In this document: one piece after another, positions 26,403-35,306 of the stretch
How the letters are laid out: each line of letters opens with the position of its first letter
How positions within the stretch are numbered: the first letter of the stretch is position 1
Source: Lentilactobacillus sp. Marseille-Q4993
GTDB taxonomy: Bacteria > Bacillota > Bacilli > Lactobacillales > Lactobacillaceae
Assembly (NCBI RefSeq): GCF_951230165.1
Contig: NZ_CATNVB010000010.1
Span: 1 to 64,000, forward strand
Length of the DNA stretch: 64,000 bases
Reading direction: 5' to 3'
Position numbers and translations under genes: made by a program
Notes under the pieces: model-generated
The model's database searches: none
Told to the model about the DNA's origin: nothing
The model's input: the letters and a program-made list of their open reading frames with translations, nothing else

Positions 26403-27305
26403 CTACTTTCTCTGATGCACATTCAACAAAATGCCACCCGCTATAAGCAGAAACGCCGACCAGGCAATTGTCATTATCCAGCCTTCATTTGCCAACGGTA
26501 ACTTGACGTTTTGACCATAAAAGCCAAACACCAGTTGGGGCAACGCCAACAAGATTGAATAAATCGTCAACAGCTTCATCGTTCCGTTCAATTCAATGTC
26601 CAGGACGCTCTTATATGCATCAGCAACGTGCTCAATAACATCGCTAGCCATATCCGCCATTTCAAGTCCCTGCTTTAATTCAATCAGGTCGTCATCGATT
26701 TGCTCCAACTGCCCCTCATTGATATCAATATCCCGGTTATGTTGAAGGTCAGCCAGCAAACTTGAATTTGACCGCAACGAAGTCAAGTAGTAAACCAAGT
26801 GGGTCTGTAGCCCCATCAACTGAGAAACAGAAGACTTATTCACTTTAGTTTGCAAACTTTTCTGAAGTCGTTGCCTCGAAGTATCAATTTTATGAATCAC
26901 GCCAAAATAAATTTTTGATAGCTCGTACATTGCCGCTAACACAACATCCAGTGGTTCATACTCCTGCTTCAACGCCTTCATTCCTCGAATCCGTTCAGCC
27001 ACAAAATGAGTATCTTCAGACGTGAACACCAATAATTTTGAACGGTTGAACAAAAACATTACTGGCGCAGTAGGATCCTTTTCTGGGTTTTCCATGCCTG
27101 AGTCCATCACTGTATCATAAATAACCATCATTAGGTTCCGATCTTCATCAAACTCAATTCGGGCCCGCTCATCAATATCATAAGCGTACCCAAACATTTC
27201 GTCAGTAACCGCATACGTTTCCTTGACCTGCGTTTTTTCATCGGGCGTTGGTTCGTAAACTTCGATCATTTCGCATTTATCTGATACCTGTTCTTTTCTT
27301 ATCAT
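26403..27305 (-). CDS. CorA-family divalent metal transporter with GQN in place of GMN
   Basis: A 300-residue protein with the CorA plan: a large cytoplasmic N-domain (1 to about 235), a long helix (LEQIDDDLIELKQGLEMADMASDVIEHVADAYKSVLD) and two C-terminal membrane segments. The motif after the first membrane segment is FGFYGQNV; the near-invariant Gly-Met-Asn of magnesium selectivity has become Gly-Gln-Asn. The gene lies 12 bases after helD, probably co-transcribed. Magnesium transport is likely but not assured. Confidence 0.82.
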   Translation of the reverse strand: MIRKEQVSDKCEMIEVYEPTPDEKTQVKETYAVTDEMFGYAYDIDERARIEFDEDRNLMMVIYDTVMDSGMENPEKDPTAPVMFLFNRSKLLVFTSEDTHFVAERIRGMKALKQEYEPLDVVLAAMYELSKIYFGVIHKIDTSRQRLQKSLQTKVNKSSVSQLMGLQTHLVYYLTSLRSNSSLLADLQHNRDIDINEGQLEQIDDDLIELKQGLEMADMASDVIEHVADAYKSVLDIELNGTMKLLTIYSILLALPQLVFGFYGQNVKLPLANEGWIMTIAWSAFLLIAGGILLNVHQRK

Positions 27306-27317
27306 CTAAATCACGAC

Positions 27318-29615
27318 CTAATCTTCCAGTTGGTACAAGCTGCTGTCTACCCGATCAAATAGCGGCGAAAGTTCGCCAACTGAAATAATCGTCAATCGAT
27401 GCATTGCCCGGGTACAAATCGTGTAAACGAGTTGGCGTTCATCATCATCACTGTAATTAGCCTTTGATGCGTCCCACATGATAATACTGTCGAATTCAAG
27501 TCCCTTGGCTAGATACGATGGAACAACAATGATTCCATTAACCAATCGTTGGTTTTCAGTTCGAATGAACGTTGCCTTAACACCAGCTGCCTTTAGTTTA
27601 TCAGTCAGTTGCTCACACTCTTTGAGCGTTTTAGCAATAATTGCGGTAGTGTCATGCTCACCAAGGTTTTCTTCGGCTTGCTGTTTCAAACGTTGAATGG
27701 CGTCTTGCTCATTGTTCTTAATTGAAATTACCGGTAACTCACCATTTCGGTTAAAAGCCTCGATTGCCTCACCATCTGCTAACAGCTGCTTGGTAAAGTC
27801 AGTAATCTGCTTAGTTGATCGGTAAGACTTGGTCAATTGCACAACACTCGTCTTTTCCTTATCGAACATCATGTTCAACTCACTAAGCAACCGGTGGCTG
27901 TTTTCGTGGGTGAAAATTGCTTGGTTAAGGTCACCAAGAAGAGTGAACTTAGCCCGCGGAAAACTGAACTTTAGGAAGGCAAGTTGGAAGGCTGAGTAAT
28001 CCTGAACTTCATCAATGAATAGGTAGCGAATATCCCGGTCCCCTCGTTTACCAGTCATCTGATCATAGAGGTACAGGTATGCAGAAGCATCATCAAGTGA
28101 CAGTGAACTATGCTTCAACCTATCAATCGTCTGGTTAACAACCTGCTTCCAAACAGACTCGTCAATTCCATACTTCTTAAGATCAATAATCAGTGGCAAG
28201 CTTCTCATCATATGCACAAACTGATTGTTGATGCTAAGGAAGTGATTCCGGTTGATCTGCTTCTGAACTTTTCTGAATGATTGGATAACGATTCGTCGGG
28301 CCAAGAATCTAAACTCTTTATCGGCGTTTTCGATTTCTTCCTCAGCGTCGGCGTGCATCCGCTGAATATCTTCCTTAGTTAGGTTTTGAACGGCGTCCTC
28401 AACCCACTTTTTCTTCATTTCTGTGTGGACTTTGCGATTCAAAATCTTAAGTAAGCTTTCCTTCGTTCCCTCAAGTCGGTTCCGTAGATTGTAGTTTTCA
28501 TTGAACCCGTAGTAGATTTCCTCGATTTTTTCCTTTGGAATCAACACTTTGCCGTTGAACATCAAGTTCTTGAACCGCATATCTTCCTTATTCAAATGGT
28601 TAGCATATGCCGTAACTGCCTTGAAGTAGTCCAAACTACCCTTGATTTCGTTGATTTTGCGAGCGTTTTCTTCAAACTGATCATCGAAACGGCTAGATAA
28701 AGTTTCAACCTCAATACTTGGTAGTCTGTAAGAACTGTATTGATAGAAGGTCATTTGCACCATATTTTGTTCACCAAGTTCTGGCAAAACTTGGTTGATA
28801 TAATCATTAAATAGTTGGTTAGGAGAGAAAAGAATAATTTGACCAGAGTGGAGTTTACCTGAATATTGGTATAACAAATAGGCAACCCGTTGCAGGACAG
28901 CAGCCGTTTTTCCCGAGCCAGCAGCTCCCTGAACAAATAACAATTCGGAATTAGTATCCCGAATAATCTTATTTTGTTCCTTTTGAATGGTGGTAACGAT
29001 ACTCTTCATCTTGGTATCTGAATGGCCACCCAATGCGTCAAGCAGCATTTGGTCACCAACTACCTCTTCGGTATCAAATACGGTCTTTATCTTACCGTCT
29101 TCGATTTGAAACTGTCGTTTTAACTTAACATCGACCGTCTGCTCCCCATCAGGCGTATCGTAGCTAACTTTGCCAATCCCACCATTATAGTAAATACTGG
29201 AAATTGGAGCTCGCCAGTCATAAATGAGATAATGGTCTGGCCGATCAGTAAACGAAGCCATTCCAATATAGATGGTCTCATCAGCCTTTTCTGAAGACTC
29301 ACGAAAATCAATGCGAGCGAAGTATGGATTTTCCTCAAGTTTCTTTAACGTGGTCAATTGCTTGGCGGCGTATTCTTGCCGGTTTTCCCGCTCAGCGAGC
29401 ATTTGTTGTTGTTGCCGAATAGACATGGCGGTTTCCATCATGCCACTGTATGTATCGGTTTTAATTCGGACATCATTTTCGAAGTTTTGGTTGATCTTCG
29501 AGATATCCTTTTTAGTTGATTTTACTTTTTTCTCAAGAACGGATTCAGCTGATTGAATCTTATCGGTGACATTATCCAAATAGCTTTGTTCTTGTGCTTT
29601 AATGTTATCTGCCAT
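27318..29615 (-). CDS. helD: HelD-like RNA polymerase-recycling helicase
   Basis: A 765-residue UvrD/Rep-like superfamily 1 ATPase. The long coiled-coil N-terminal arm (residues 1-110), SIYYNGGIGKVSYDTPDG region, Walker A GAAGSGKTAAV (about 230) and Walker B FIDEVQDYS (about 530) follow the HelD order rather than that of UvrD or PcrA. HelD removes stalled RNA polymerase from DNA by inserting its arms into the enzyme channels, as known from Bacillus. It has its own promoter and is followed by the corA-like gene. Confidence 0.9.
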   Translation of the reverse strand: MADNIKAQEQSYLDNVTDKIQSAESVLEKKVKSTKKDISKINQNFENDVRIKTDTYSGMMETAMSIRQQQQMLAERENRQEYAAKQLTTLKKLEENPYFARIDFRESSEKADETIYIGMASFTDRPDHYLIYDWRAPISSIYYNGGIGKVSYDTPDGEQTVDVKLKRQFQIEDGKIKTVFDTEEVVGDQMLLDALGGHSDTKMKSIVTTIQKEQNKIIRDTNSELLFVQGAAGSGKTAAVLQRVAYLLYQYSGKLHSGQIILFSPNQLFNDYINQVLPELGEQNMVQMTFYQYSSYRLPSIEVETLSSRFDDQFEENARKINEIKGSLDYFKAVTAYANHLNKEDMRFKNLMFNGKVLIPKEKIEEIYYGFNENYNLRNRLEGTKESLLKILNRKVHTEMKKKWVEDAVQNLTKEDIQRMHADAEEEIENADKEFRFLARRIVIQSFRKVQKQINRNHFLSINNQFVHMMRSLPLIIDLKKYGIDESVWKQVVNQTIDRLKHSSLSLDDASAYLYLYDQMTGKRGDRDIRYLFIDEVQDYSAFQLAFLKFSFPRAKFTLLGDLNQAIFTHENSHRLLSELNMMFDKEKTSVVQLTKSYRSTKQITDFTKQLLADGEAIEAFNRNGELPVISIKNNEQDAIQRLKQQAEENLGEHDTTAIIAKTLKECEQLTDKLKAAGVKATFIRTENQRLVNGIIVVPSYLAKGLEFDSIIMWDASKANYSDDDERQLVYTICTRAMHRLTIISVGELSPLFDRVDSSLYQLED

Positions 29616-29642
29616 ATCTTTTCCCCCTATAATTGACTAACT

Positions 29643-29671
29643 AGTTTATCATAATTTTGACCTTAAATCAA
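29643..29671 (-). promoter_or_regulatory. helD promoter
   Basis: On the minus strand TTGATT and TAAACT are 17 bases apart, about 27 bases before the start codon. Confidence 0.6.
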
Positions 29672-29732
29672 AAAAGCATTGACTTTATGACTGTTTTTGA
29701 AAAAAATTTACTTAAAACCAAATTGGTATATT

Positions 29733-29761
29733 TTGAAGGAATCCATATTTCATGGTAGAAT
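29733..29761 (+). promoter_or_regulatory. Promoter of the histidine phosphatase gene
   Basis: TTGAAG and TAGAAT are 17 bases apart, 41 bases before the start codon, with GGAGG in between. Confidence 0.65.
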
Positions 29762-29802
29762 TTAACTAATTTAATTTTAAATGTATACGTAGGAGGATCA
29801 TC

Positions 29803-30456
29803 ATGACAATTTCACTTTACTTTGTGCGACATGGTCAAACATTCTTAAACAAATACCACCGGATTCAGGGTTACGCTGATTCACCCCTCACTGATAAGGG
29901 AATTAACGATGCCATTGATGCCGGTAAGCGACTAAGCAAAATTAAATTTGACGCTGCTTACTCAAGTGACGCCCGAAGAGCCGTCCAAACTGGCAAATTG
30001 ATGTTAGCTGAAAACCCAGCTGACATCGATGCTCCAACCGAGTTGGAAGAAATGCGTGAGCTTAATTTTGGTTACTATGAAGGCGAAGACGACGTTAAGA
30101 CTTGGCACACCATTGGTGGTCCCCTTGGAGTCAACTCATTCCATGAAATGATTGCTAAGTTTACCATTGAGGAAGCTGAAAACATTATTGCTAAGGCGGA
30201 TCCTTATGGTGATGCCGAATCAGGTGCTGAGTTCTGGGATAGATTTGTGCCTGGAGTTAAGAAGATGGTTGATGCCGCTAAAGATGGTGATCAAATTTTG
30301 GTGGCTACTCACGGGACGTTGATTAGAAACTTGGTTGCTCACTGGAGTGATATTCCGGTGGATGTGTCGACGAAGAATGGTAGTGTGACGAAGGTGAACT
30401 ATGATGATGGTAAGTTCACGGTTGAGTACTTCAATAATGTGTCGGCGGATGTTTAA
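29803..30456 (+). CDS. Histidine phosphatase family protein (phosphoglycerate mutase-like)
   Basis: A 217-residue cytoplasmic protein. The catalytic RHG motif is in YFVRHGQTFLNK, the second histidine in VATHGTLIRN, and the acid/base Glu in EMRELNFGYYEGE. The pattern fits the broad-specificity phosphatases of the branch (PhoE/GpmB-like) more than the glycolytic mutase, which carries extra signature residues. Good AGGAGG before ATG 29803. Monocistronic. Confidence 0.88.
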   Translation: MTISLYFVRHGQTFLNKYHRIQGYADSPLTDKGINDAIDAGKRLSKIKFDAAYSSDARRAVQTGKLMLAENPADIDAPTELEEMRELNFGYYEGEDDVKTWHTIGGPLGVNSFHEMIAKFTIEEAENIIAKADPYGDAESGAEFWDRFVPGVKKMVDAAKDGDQILVATHGTLIRNLVAHWSDIPVDVSTKNGSVTKVNYDDGKFTVEYFNNVSADV

Positions 30457-30492
30457 TTAAAATCGGCATTTAGAAATACTTACATTTATTAT

Positions 30493-30641
30493 GTAATCAT
30501 TTACTAAGCATGATATTGGAACGCAGTGGACATAGCTTTAAGCCTTTAAAAAGCGAAAGTCTTAAAGTCTAGTCTTCTAGTAAGGCATAAATGCCTAACT
30601 AGAACGACACTGCTGAATATCATGCTTTTTTTAATGATTAC
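30493..30641 (+). ncRNA. Candidate structured RNA element, copy A
   Basis: No gene is present here. Outer arms GTAATCATT/AATGATTAC enclose P1 (AAGCATGATATT, 30506-30517, with AATATCATGCTT, 30616-30627). Next are an internal loop GGAAC/TG, P2 (GCAGTG/CACTGC), P3 (GAC-A-TAG/CTA-GTC with a bulged A), hairpin H1 (CTTTAAG/CTTAAAG) and hairpin H2 (TCTAGT-A-AGGCA, loop TAAA, TGCCT-A-ACTAGA). A T7 run follows P1. Copies B and C preserve these helices with compensatory changes. It lies between convergent genes, so it has no downstream gene to regulate. No Rfam family is assigned. Confidence 0.55.
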
Positions 30642-30859
30642 GGGTAGCTATAATAATTACACACCTGTCGGTAAGTATTTTATCAGCCACACTTAATTAC
30701 CATTTTCTCCTGAAATACATCACATTAGTTTGATTTGCCATGATTCTCCACATTAGCCAGATTATATTTACCCCCATCAAATAAGATCAACACTGGGAAA
30801 AGATTGAGGAATGGTCATCTACGACTAGGGTATCATTGCATTAATTCCAATCTGTGTAA

Positions 30860-31108
30860 GTGTATTTATTAAAAAACAATACTTATCAGCAGTGAAATTA
30901 TCGTTAGGCGTTTACTCCTTACGATAAGGCTAGTATTTAAGACTTTTGTACTTTAAAGGCTTAAATCTATGCCCAACAGTAGCTGTCACGACTAACTCCA
31001 CATTATGTTCGTTAGTTAGTGTCAGCCTTGCAGTGGCTCACGAACGAAATTTATAAATTTCTAGTTCGCACCCTGAGTCCCATAAGCATTGTTAAAAAAT
31101 AAACACAC
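30860..31108 (-). ncRNA. Candidate structured RNA element, copy B (expanded)
   Basis: The core (30889-30974, read on the minus strand) is about 95% identical to copy C and keeps P3, H1 and H2; H2 has an A-G mismatch. The 5' half of P2 is not contiguous: about 105 extra bases with their own hairpins (CGAAC...GTTCG, and GACTAAC.../GTTAGTTAGTGTC) are inserted. The outer arms still match (CAATACTTAT with ATAAGCATTG, and further out GTGTATTTATT with AATAAACACAC). This suggests either a larger branched variant or a copy interrupted by other sequence. A weak promoter (TTGACT, 16 bases, TAACAA) lies at 31089-31116. Confidence 0.4.
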
Positions 31109-31174
31109 ATAGTCAACCTGTTACTGCATCGAGAATGAATTTTTGGTGTCGTCTTAGTAGGCGTGATTGAGCAT

Positions 31175-31323
31175 AGTAATCATTTAAAGGCAATACATAT
31201 CAGTGGTGAAATTATCGTTAGGAGTTTACTCCTTACGATAAGGCTAGTATTTAAGACTTTTGCACTTTAAAGGCTTAAATCTATGCCCACCACGTTCCAT
31301 ATGTATTGCAAAAAAGGATTACT
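31175..31323 (-). ncRNA. Candidate structured RNA element, copy C
   Basis: Read on the minus strand: outer AGTAATC/GATTACT, P1 GCAATACATAT/ATATGTATTGC (11 bp), the same GGAAC/TG internal loop, P2 GTGGTG/CACCAC, P3 GGC-A-TAG/CTA-GCC, H1 ATTTAAG/CTTAAAT and H2 TTATCGT-A-AGGAG, loop TAAA, CTCCT-A-ACGATAA. The length is 149 bases, equal to copy A. Relative to A, paired changes occur in P1, P2 (two pairs), P3 (one), H1 (one) and H2 (four). The loops, the bulged A and the mismatches (C-T in H1, A-A in H2) are kept. Confidence 0.55.
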
Positions 31324-31382
31324 AATTTGCTATCTCAATGCAAAAAAATGATTACTCATACGCTACTACAATCTAAAACAAA

Positions 31383-31411
31383 GCCAGGTCGCAAACGCAA
31401 CCTGGCTTTTT
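31383..31411. terminator. Bidirectional terminator of the amidase_3 gene
   Basis: GCCAGGT pairs with ACCTGGC across a 10-base loop. A T-run follows on the plus side, and TTTGTTTT follows on the minus side. Confidence 0.75.
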
Positions 31412-31415
31412 CCTG

Positions 31416-32054
31416 TTATTTAATTTTTTCGTTGATAATTGCTTCCAAATAAGCCTTAGCAATCTTATCAATGTTCTTATTTAATCGGTGATAATCCCTC
31501 TTGCTTGTGATAAATCCACTTTCAACCAAGCTGTAATCAATCCCTCGTCTTCTCAACACATTACAATTTCTCAAATTAGTTCTAAAACTGTATCCATTGT
31601 AAGCCCGGTTCAAGCCAATATACTTTTTGATCACATGGGCCAACCGCTTATCACGATTGTTTGGTTTCCGCTTATGAATAATCACGTGACCACCGTGACC
31701 ATAAGGTGCATCCAAGTGGAACATCACAACAGAAGTGTTCTTATGGATTTTGTAAGAACCTTTGTGGTACACAAGCGTATCCTTCACGATGTCATGCTTA
31801 GGACTATAAAACTTAATATCGCGGTTCTTAACCCGCTTTGCGTACTTTTCCATATGTGGCAATAATTTCTTACGTAGGAATGTTGCCTCAGTGGTACCAT
31901 TTCCTCTAGCCCCAGGGTCACCTGCTCCATGACCCATAACAATCAAATATTCATGTCTCTTTGCAGCTGTCGCAGTGGTTGAACTAGTTTGCGCAAATAG
32001 ACATCCAAACAACGCAAAACTAGCTACAGCCAGCAAAATCCGTCTAATTTTCAA
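31416..32054 (-). CDS. Secreted N-acetylmuramoyl-L-alanine amidase (amidase_3 type)
   Basis: A 212-residue exported zinc amidase. A signal peptide (MKIRRILLAVASFALFGCLF...) is followed by the catalytic domain. Likely zinc ligands and catalytic residues are in VMGHGAGDPGARG, GTTEATF, FHLDAPYGHGGHVIIH and SLVESGFITSKRDYHRL. It has no wall-binding repeats, so it is a compact single-domain enzyme. I prefer a TTG start at 32054, with GGGGG 8 bases upstream; a longer TTG start is possible. It would trim peptide stems from peptidoglycan. Confidence 0.8.
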   Translation of the reverse strand: MKIRRILLAVASFALFGCLFAQTSSTTATAAKRHEYLIVMGHGAGDPGARGNGTTEATFLRKKLLPHMEKYAKRVKNRDIKFYSPKHDIVKDTLVYHKGSYKIHKNTSVVMFHLDAPYGHGGHVIIHKRKPNNRDKRLAHVIKKYIGLNRAYNGYSFRTNLRNCNVLRRRGIDYSLVESGFITSKRDYHRLNKNIDKIAKAYLEAIINEKIK

Positions 32055-32152
32055 TCTCGCTACCCCCAACGTTTTTCTATAAGCTAAAAGATATAAACTT
32101 ATATAAATAATTTTAATCTTAATGCCAGACTTTGTAAATATCAGGTCACAAA

Positions 32153-32183
32153 AAGGCCACCAATCAATGATTGGTGGCCTTTA
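32153..32183 (-). terminator. opp operon terminator
   Basis: AAAGGCCACCAA pairs with TTGGTGGCCTTT, with T5 on the minus side. It lies directly after the oppF stop codon. Confidence 0.9.
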
Positions 32184-32186
32184 AAG

Positions 32187-33152
32187 CTAGTCTTCGTCTT
32201 TCAAACGGGATTCTTTCATTGCCCGTTCTTTGTACATCGGAATTTCATCTTCACTGGCTCTAACCCAGTGGTGAGGAACAATTTCCACTAGTTTTCTTTC
32301 CTTACCGTCAAATTCTTGACTGGCATCGTAGTCCTTTTGAACCCGGGCCCGTTCGTACTCAGGATCGGGAACAGGAACTGCCGAAAGCAAACTAGCAGTG
32401 TAGTCATGAAGTGGGTGAGCATAAATTTCATCAGAAGTGGCAATTTCCAACATCCGTCCGTAATGCATAACCCCAATTCGATCACTAATATACTTAACCA
32501 TCGACAAATCATGGGCGATGAATAGGTACGTTAAGTTATTTTCTTTTTGAAGCTTCTTTAACAAGTTAACCACTTGAGCTTGAATCGAAACATCAAGGGC
32601 TGAGATTGGCTCATCAGCAATAATGAATTGTGGTTGCACCGCCAAAGCTCTGGCAATACCAATTCGTTGTCGTTGACCACCAGAAAACTCATGGGGATAA
32701 CGGCTTGAGTGGTCTTTGTTCAAACCAACGGTTTCAAGCAAATCCTCAACTTGTTTGGAACGATCAGCGTCATCCTTAGCCAAATGATTAATATCGATTC
32801 CTTCAGCCACGATATCCTTAACCTTCATTCTGGGGTTAAGAGAAGCATATGGATCTTGGAAAATCATCTGCATTTCCCGACGGAAGTGTTGACGTTTCTC
32901 CTTTGTATTAAGCTTCGAAACATCCTGACCATCAAAAATAATTTTACCTTCAGTTGGCTCGTACAAATGGATGATTGCTCGGCCGGTCGTAGTTTTACCA
33001 GAACCGGATTCACCAACTAATCCAAATGTTTCACCCTCATAAACATCGAAGGAGATGTCATCAACCGCATGAACTTCATTGGGCTTACCAATGTTGAAGT
33101 ATTGCTTTAAATGGCTCACTTCTAGAACTTTTTTTGCTTTTGAATAATCCAT
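32187..33152 (-). CDS. oppF: Oligopeptide ABC transporter ATPase OppF
   Basis: A 321-residue ABC ATPase: Walker [10 protein letters not shown], signature [14 protein letters not shown], Walker [13 protein letters not shown]. The C-terminal extension after [21 protein letters not shown] is the oligopeptide/dipeptide transporter domain. The start codon overlaps the oppD stop by one base (TAATG), with AGGAGG upstream. It drives peptide uptake together with OppD. Confidence 0.95.
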   Translation of the reverse strand: MDYSKAKKVLEVSHLKQYFNIGKPNEVHAVDDISFDVYEGETFGLVGESGSGKTTTGRAIIHLYEPTEGKIIFDGQDVSKLNTKEKRQHFRREMQMIFQDPYASLNPRMKVKDIVAEGIDINHLAKDDADRSKQVEDLLETVGLNKDHSSRYPHEFSGGQRQRIGIARALAVQPQFIIADEPISALDVSIQAQVVNLLKKLQKENNLTYLFIAHDLSMVKYISDRIGVMHYGRMLEIATSDEIYAHPLHDYTASLLSAVPVPDPEYERARVQKDYDASQEFDGKERKLVEIVPHHWVRASEDEIPMYKERAMKESRLKDED

Positions 33153-34249
33153 TAAAGTTGCTCCTCCTGTTCATTAACGTGTTGATTTTTGTGGCTCTTC
33201 AAGGCAGCAGCGGTAAGTTCCTTGAAGTGCTTTTGCCGTTCGATAATTGGTTCCGGTGGCGTCACTTTAGGCGCACGCTCATCCAATAACCAAGTTGCGG
33301 CGTAATGAGTATCAGAAACCTTGAAGAATGGTGGTTCCTGTTCAGTATCAATCTTTAATGCGTATGGATTCCGTGGTGCAAACGCATCACCTGCAGGTGG
33401 ATCCAACAAGTCAGGAGGCGTTCCTGGAATTGACGGTAATTCATCACCCGTGGTATCCATTGTTGGCATTGAGTTAAGCAATCCCCAAGTGTATGGGTGC
33501 TTTGGGTTGTAGAAAATTTCATCAACCGTACCGTATTCAACCAGTTTACCAGCATACATAACGGCAACTCGATCGGCCATACCTGCAACAACACCCAAAT
33601 CATGAGTAATAAAGATGATTGAAGTGTTAATTTTTTCTTGGAGTTCCTTCATCAAGTCCAAAATTTGAGCTTGAATCGTAACATCAAGAGCAGTAGTTGG
33701 CTCATCAGCAATCAGAATTTCAGGGTAGTTAACCAGCGCAATCGCGATAACGATACGTTGTCTCATACCACCTGAGAATTGATGAGGATAGTTGTTGATC
33801 CGCTTTTCAGCGTCCGTGATTCCAACCAACTTCATCATTTCAAGGGCTTGAGCATATGCCTTTTCCTTCTTCATACCCTTATGAATCATTAATGGTTCGG
33901 CAATCTGCTTTCCAATTTTCATTGTTGGGTCCAATGACGTCATCGGATCCTGGAAAATTTCAGCGATGTCCCGACCACGAATAGCATCCATTTGTTTGTC
34001 GGACTTTTTAAGCAAGTCGTCACCCTTAAACTCAATTGAGCCGCCGGTAACAACTGCGTTTTGAGCCAACAAACCCATGATACTTCTCGTAGTAACTGAC
34101 TTACCGGAACCTGATTCACCAACGATAGCTAATGTTTCTCCCTTACGGAGGTCAAAACTAACGTCACGAATAGCCTTAACGCGGCCAGCATAAGTCTTGA
34201 AATCGATTTTGAGATCTCTAACTTCTAGTATATTTCTTTCATCTTCCAT
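33152..34249 (-). CDS. oppD: Oligopeptide ABC transporter ATPase OppD
   Basis: A 365-residue ABC ATPase with Walker A GESGSGKSVTT, signature SGGMRQRIVIAIAL and Walker B ILIADEPTTALD. The C-terminal oligopeptide transporter domain (PKHPYTWGLLNSMP...PGTPPDL) is present and extended. It is partner to OppF on the cytoplasmic face of OppBC. Confidence 0.95.
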   Translation of the reverse strand: MEDERNILEVRDLKIDFKTYAGRVKAIRDVSFDLRKGETLAIVGESGSGKSVTTRSIMGLLAQNAVVTGGSIEFKGDDLLKKSDKQMDAIRGRDIAEIFQDPMTSLDPTMKIGKQIAEPLMIHKGMKKEKAYAQALEMMKLVGITDAEKRINNYPHQFSGGMRQRIVIAIALVNYPEILIADEPTTALDVTIQAQILDLMKELQEKINTSIIFITHDLGVVAGMADRVAVMYAGKLVEYGTVDEIFYNPKHPYTWGLLNSMPTMDTTGDELPSIPGTPPDLLDPPAGDAFAPRNPYALKIDTEQEPPFFKVSDTHYAATWLLDERAPKVTPPEPIIERQKHFKELTAAALKSHKNQHVNEQEEQL

Positions 34250-34260
34250 CTCAAAATCAC

Positions 34261-35292
34261 CTACTCTCTACTCTTTGGATCAAATGCGTCACGCAAACCA
34301 TCACCAAGAAGGTTAAACGCAATCATCAAAATGACCAAAACAATTGCTGGGTACCACATTTGGTAAGGCAAGAACTGGAAGTTCTTCTGCCCATCATTGA
34401 TCAAAGTACCAAGTGATGCTTGAGGTGCACTAATACCAATACCAATGTATGACAGGAAGGCTTCGTTAAAGATTGCAGTTGGAATAGTGAACATCATGTT
34501 GATGATGATAACACTAGTCAAGTTTGGCAATAAATGCTTGAAAGCAATCTTTAATGGACTTTCACCTAACGTTCTCGCCGCTAATATGAACTCTTGATTC
34601 TTTAATTCCAACGTCTGGGCTCTAACTAGTCGGGCCATGTTGATCCAACTAGTAATTGCAATAGCCAAGATGATGGCACTCATACCTGGTTTCAAAACCA
34701 GAATCAAAAGAACCATGATAACGATGTAAGGAATCGAAAGCATAATTTCGATAAACCGTTGCATAAAGTTATCGATTCGGCCACCCTTCCAGCCTGAAAC
34801 GATACCGTAGATAACTCCAACAGTAAGGTCAAAGAAACTGGCAACTAAGGCAATTGTAAGGGAAATTCGAGTTCCATAAAGGATTCTTGAGAAGAGGTCC
34901 CGACCAAGGTAGTCAGTTCCCATCAAGAAGTGCACACTCTTACCAACACCGGCTTGAGCGTATGCATCAACCCTAGTTCCACCTTGATTTAAGGTTCCAT
35001 TGAATCCGTTGATATCGATTCCGGGAATCTTTGGTGGTAAGTTTGCTAAGTTTGGATTGGCGTCATTAGGGTTATGGGGTTGCCAAAAACCTGATGTGAA
35101 CGCTAATAGAAACAGAATAACGATCAGAACAAGGGAAATCATCGCTGCCTTGTTCTTTTTCAAACGACGCCAGGAGTCTTGGATGAAGGTCAATGATGGC
35201 GCCGTGATTTTTTCACTGTCGAGATTTTTCTTATCTTCGTCGGTGACTAATCTAAAATCATCAGCTGATAGTTGTTTTGGATTATCTGCCAT
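34261..35292 (-). CDS. oppC: Oligopeptide ABC transporter permease OppC
   Basis: A 343-residue permease. The N-terminal cytoplasmic tail is followed by six membrane segments. The EAA loop is in AARTLGESPLKIAFKHLLPN, and GTDYLGRDLFSRILYG is the usual OppC motif. It forms the channel with OppB. Confidence 0.95.
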   Translation of the reverse strand: MADNPKQLSADDFRLVTDEDKKNLDSEKITAPSLTFIQDSWRRLKKNKAAMISLVLIVILFLLAFTSGFWQPHNPNDANPNLANLPPKIPGIDINGFNGTLNQGGTRVDAYAQAGVGKSVHFLMGTDYLGRDLFSRILYGTRISLTIALVASFFDLTVGVIYGIVSGWKGGRIDNFMQRFIEIMLSIPYIVIMVLLILVLKPGMSAIILAIAITSWINMARLVRAQTLELKNQEFILAARTLGESPLKIAFKHLLPNLTSVIIINMMFTIPTAIFNEAFLSYIGIGISAPQASLGTLINDGQKNFQFLPYQMWYPAIVLVILMIAFNLLGDGLRDAFDPKSRE

Positions 35293-35306
35293 TACTTTTC
35301 TTCCTC

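Noticed and set aside
2505-31240. Kinship of the terminator repeat (AAATTATCGTTA) with the H2 hairpin of RNA copies B and C
   Set aside because: The shared dozen bases are the stem of a hairpin in one and part of a larger helix in the other; copy A lacks them. Probably chance.
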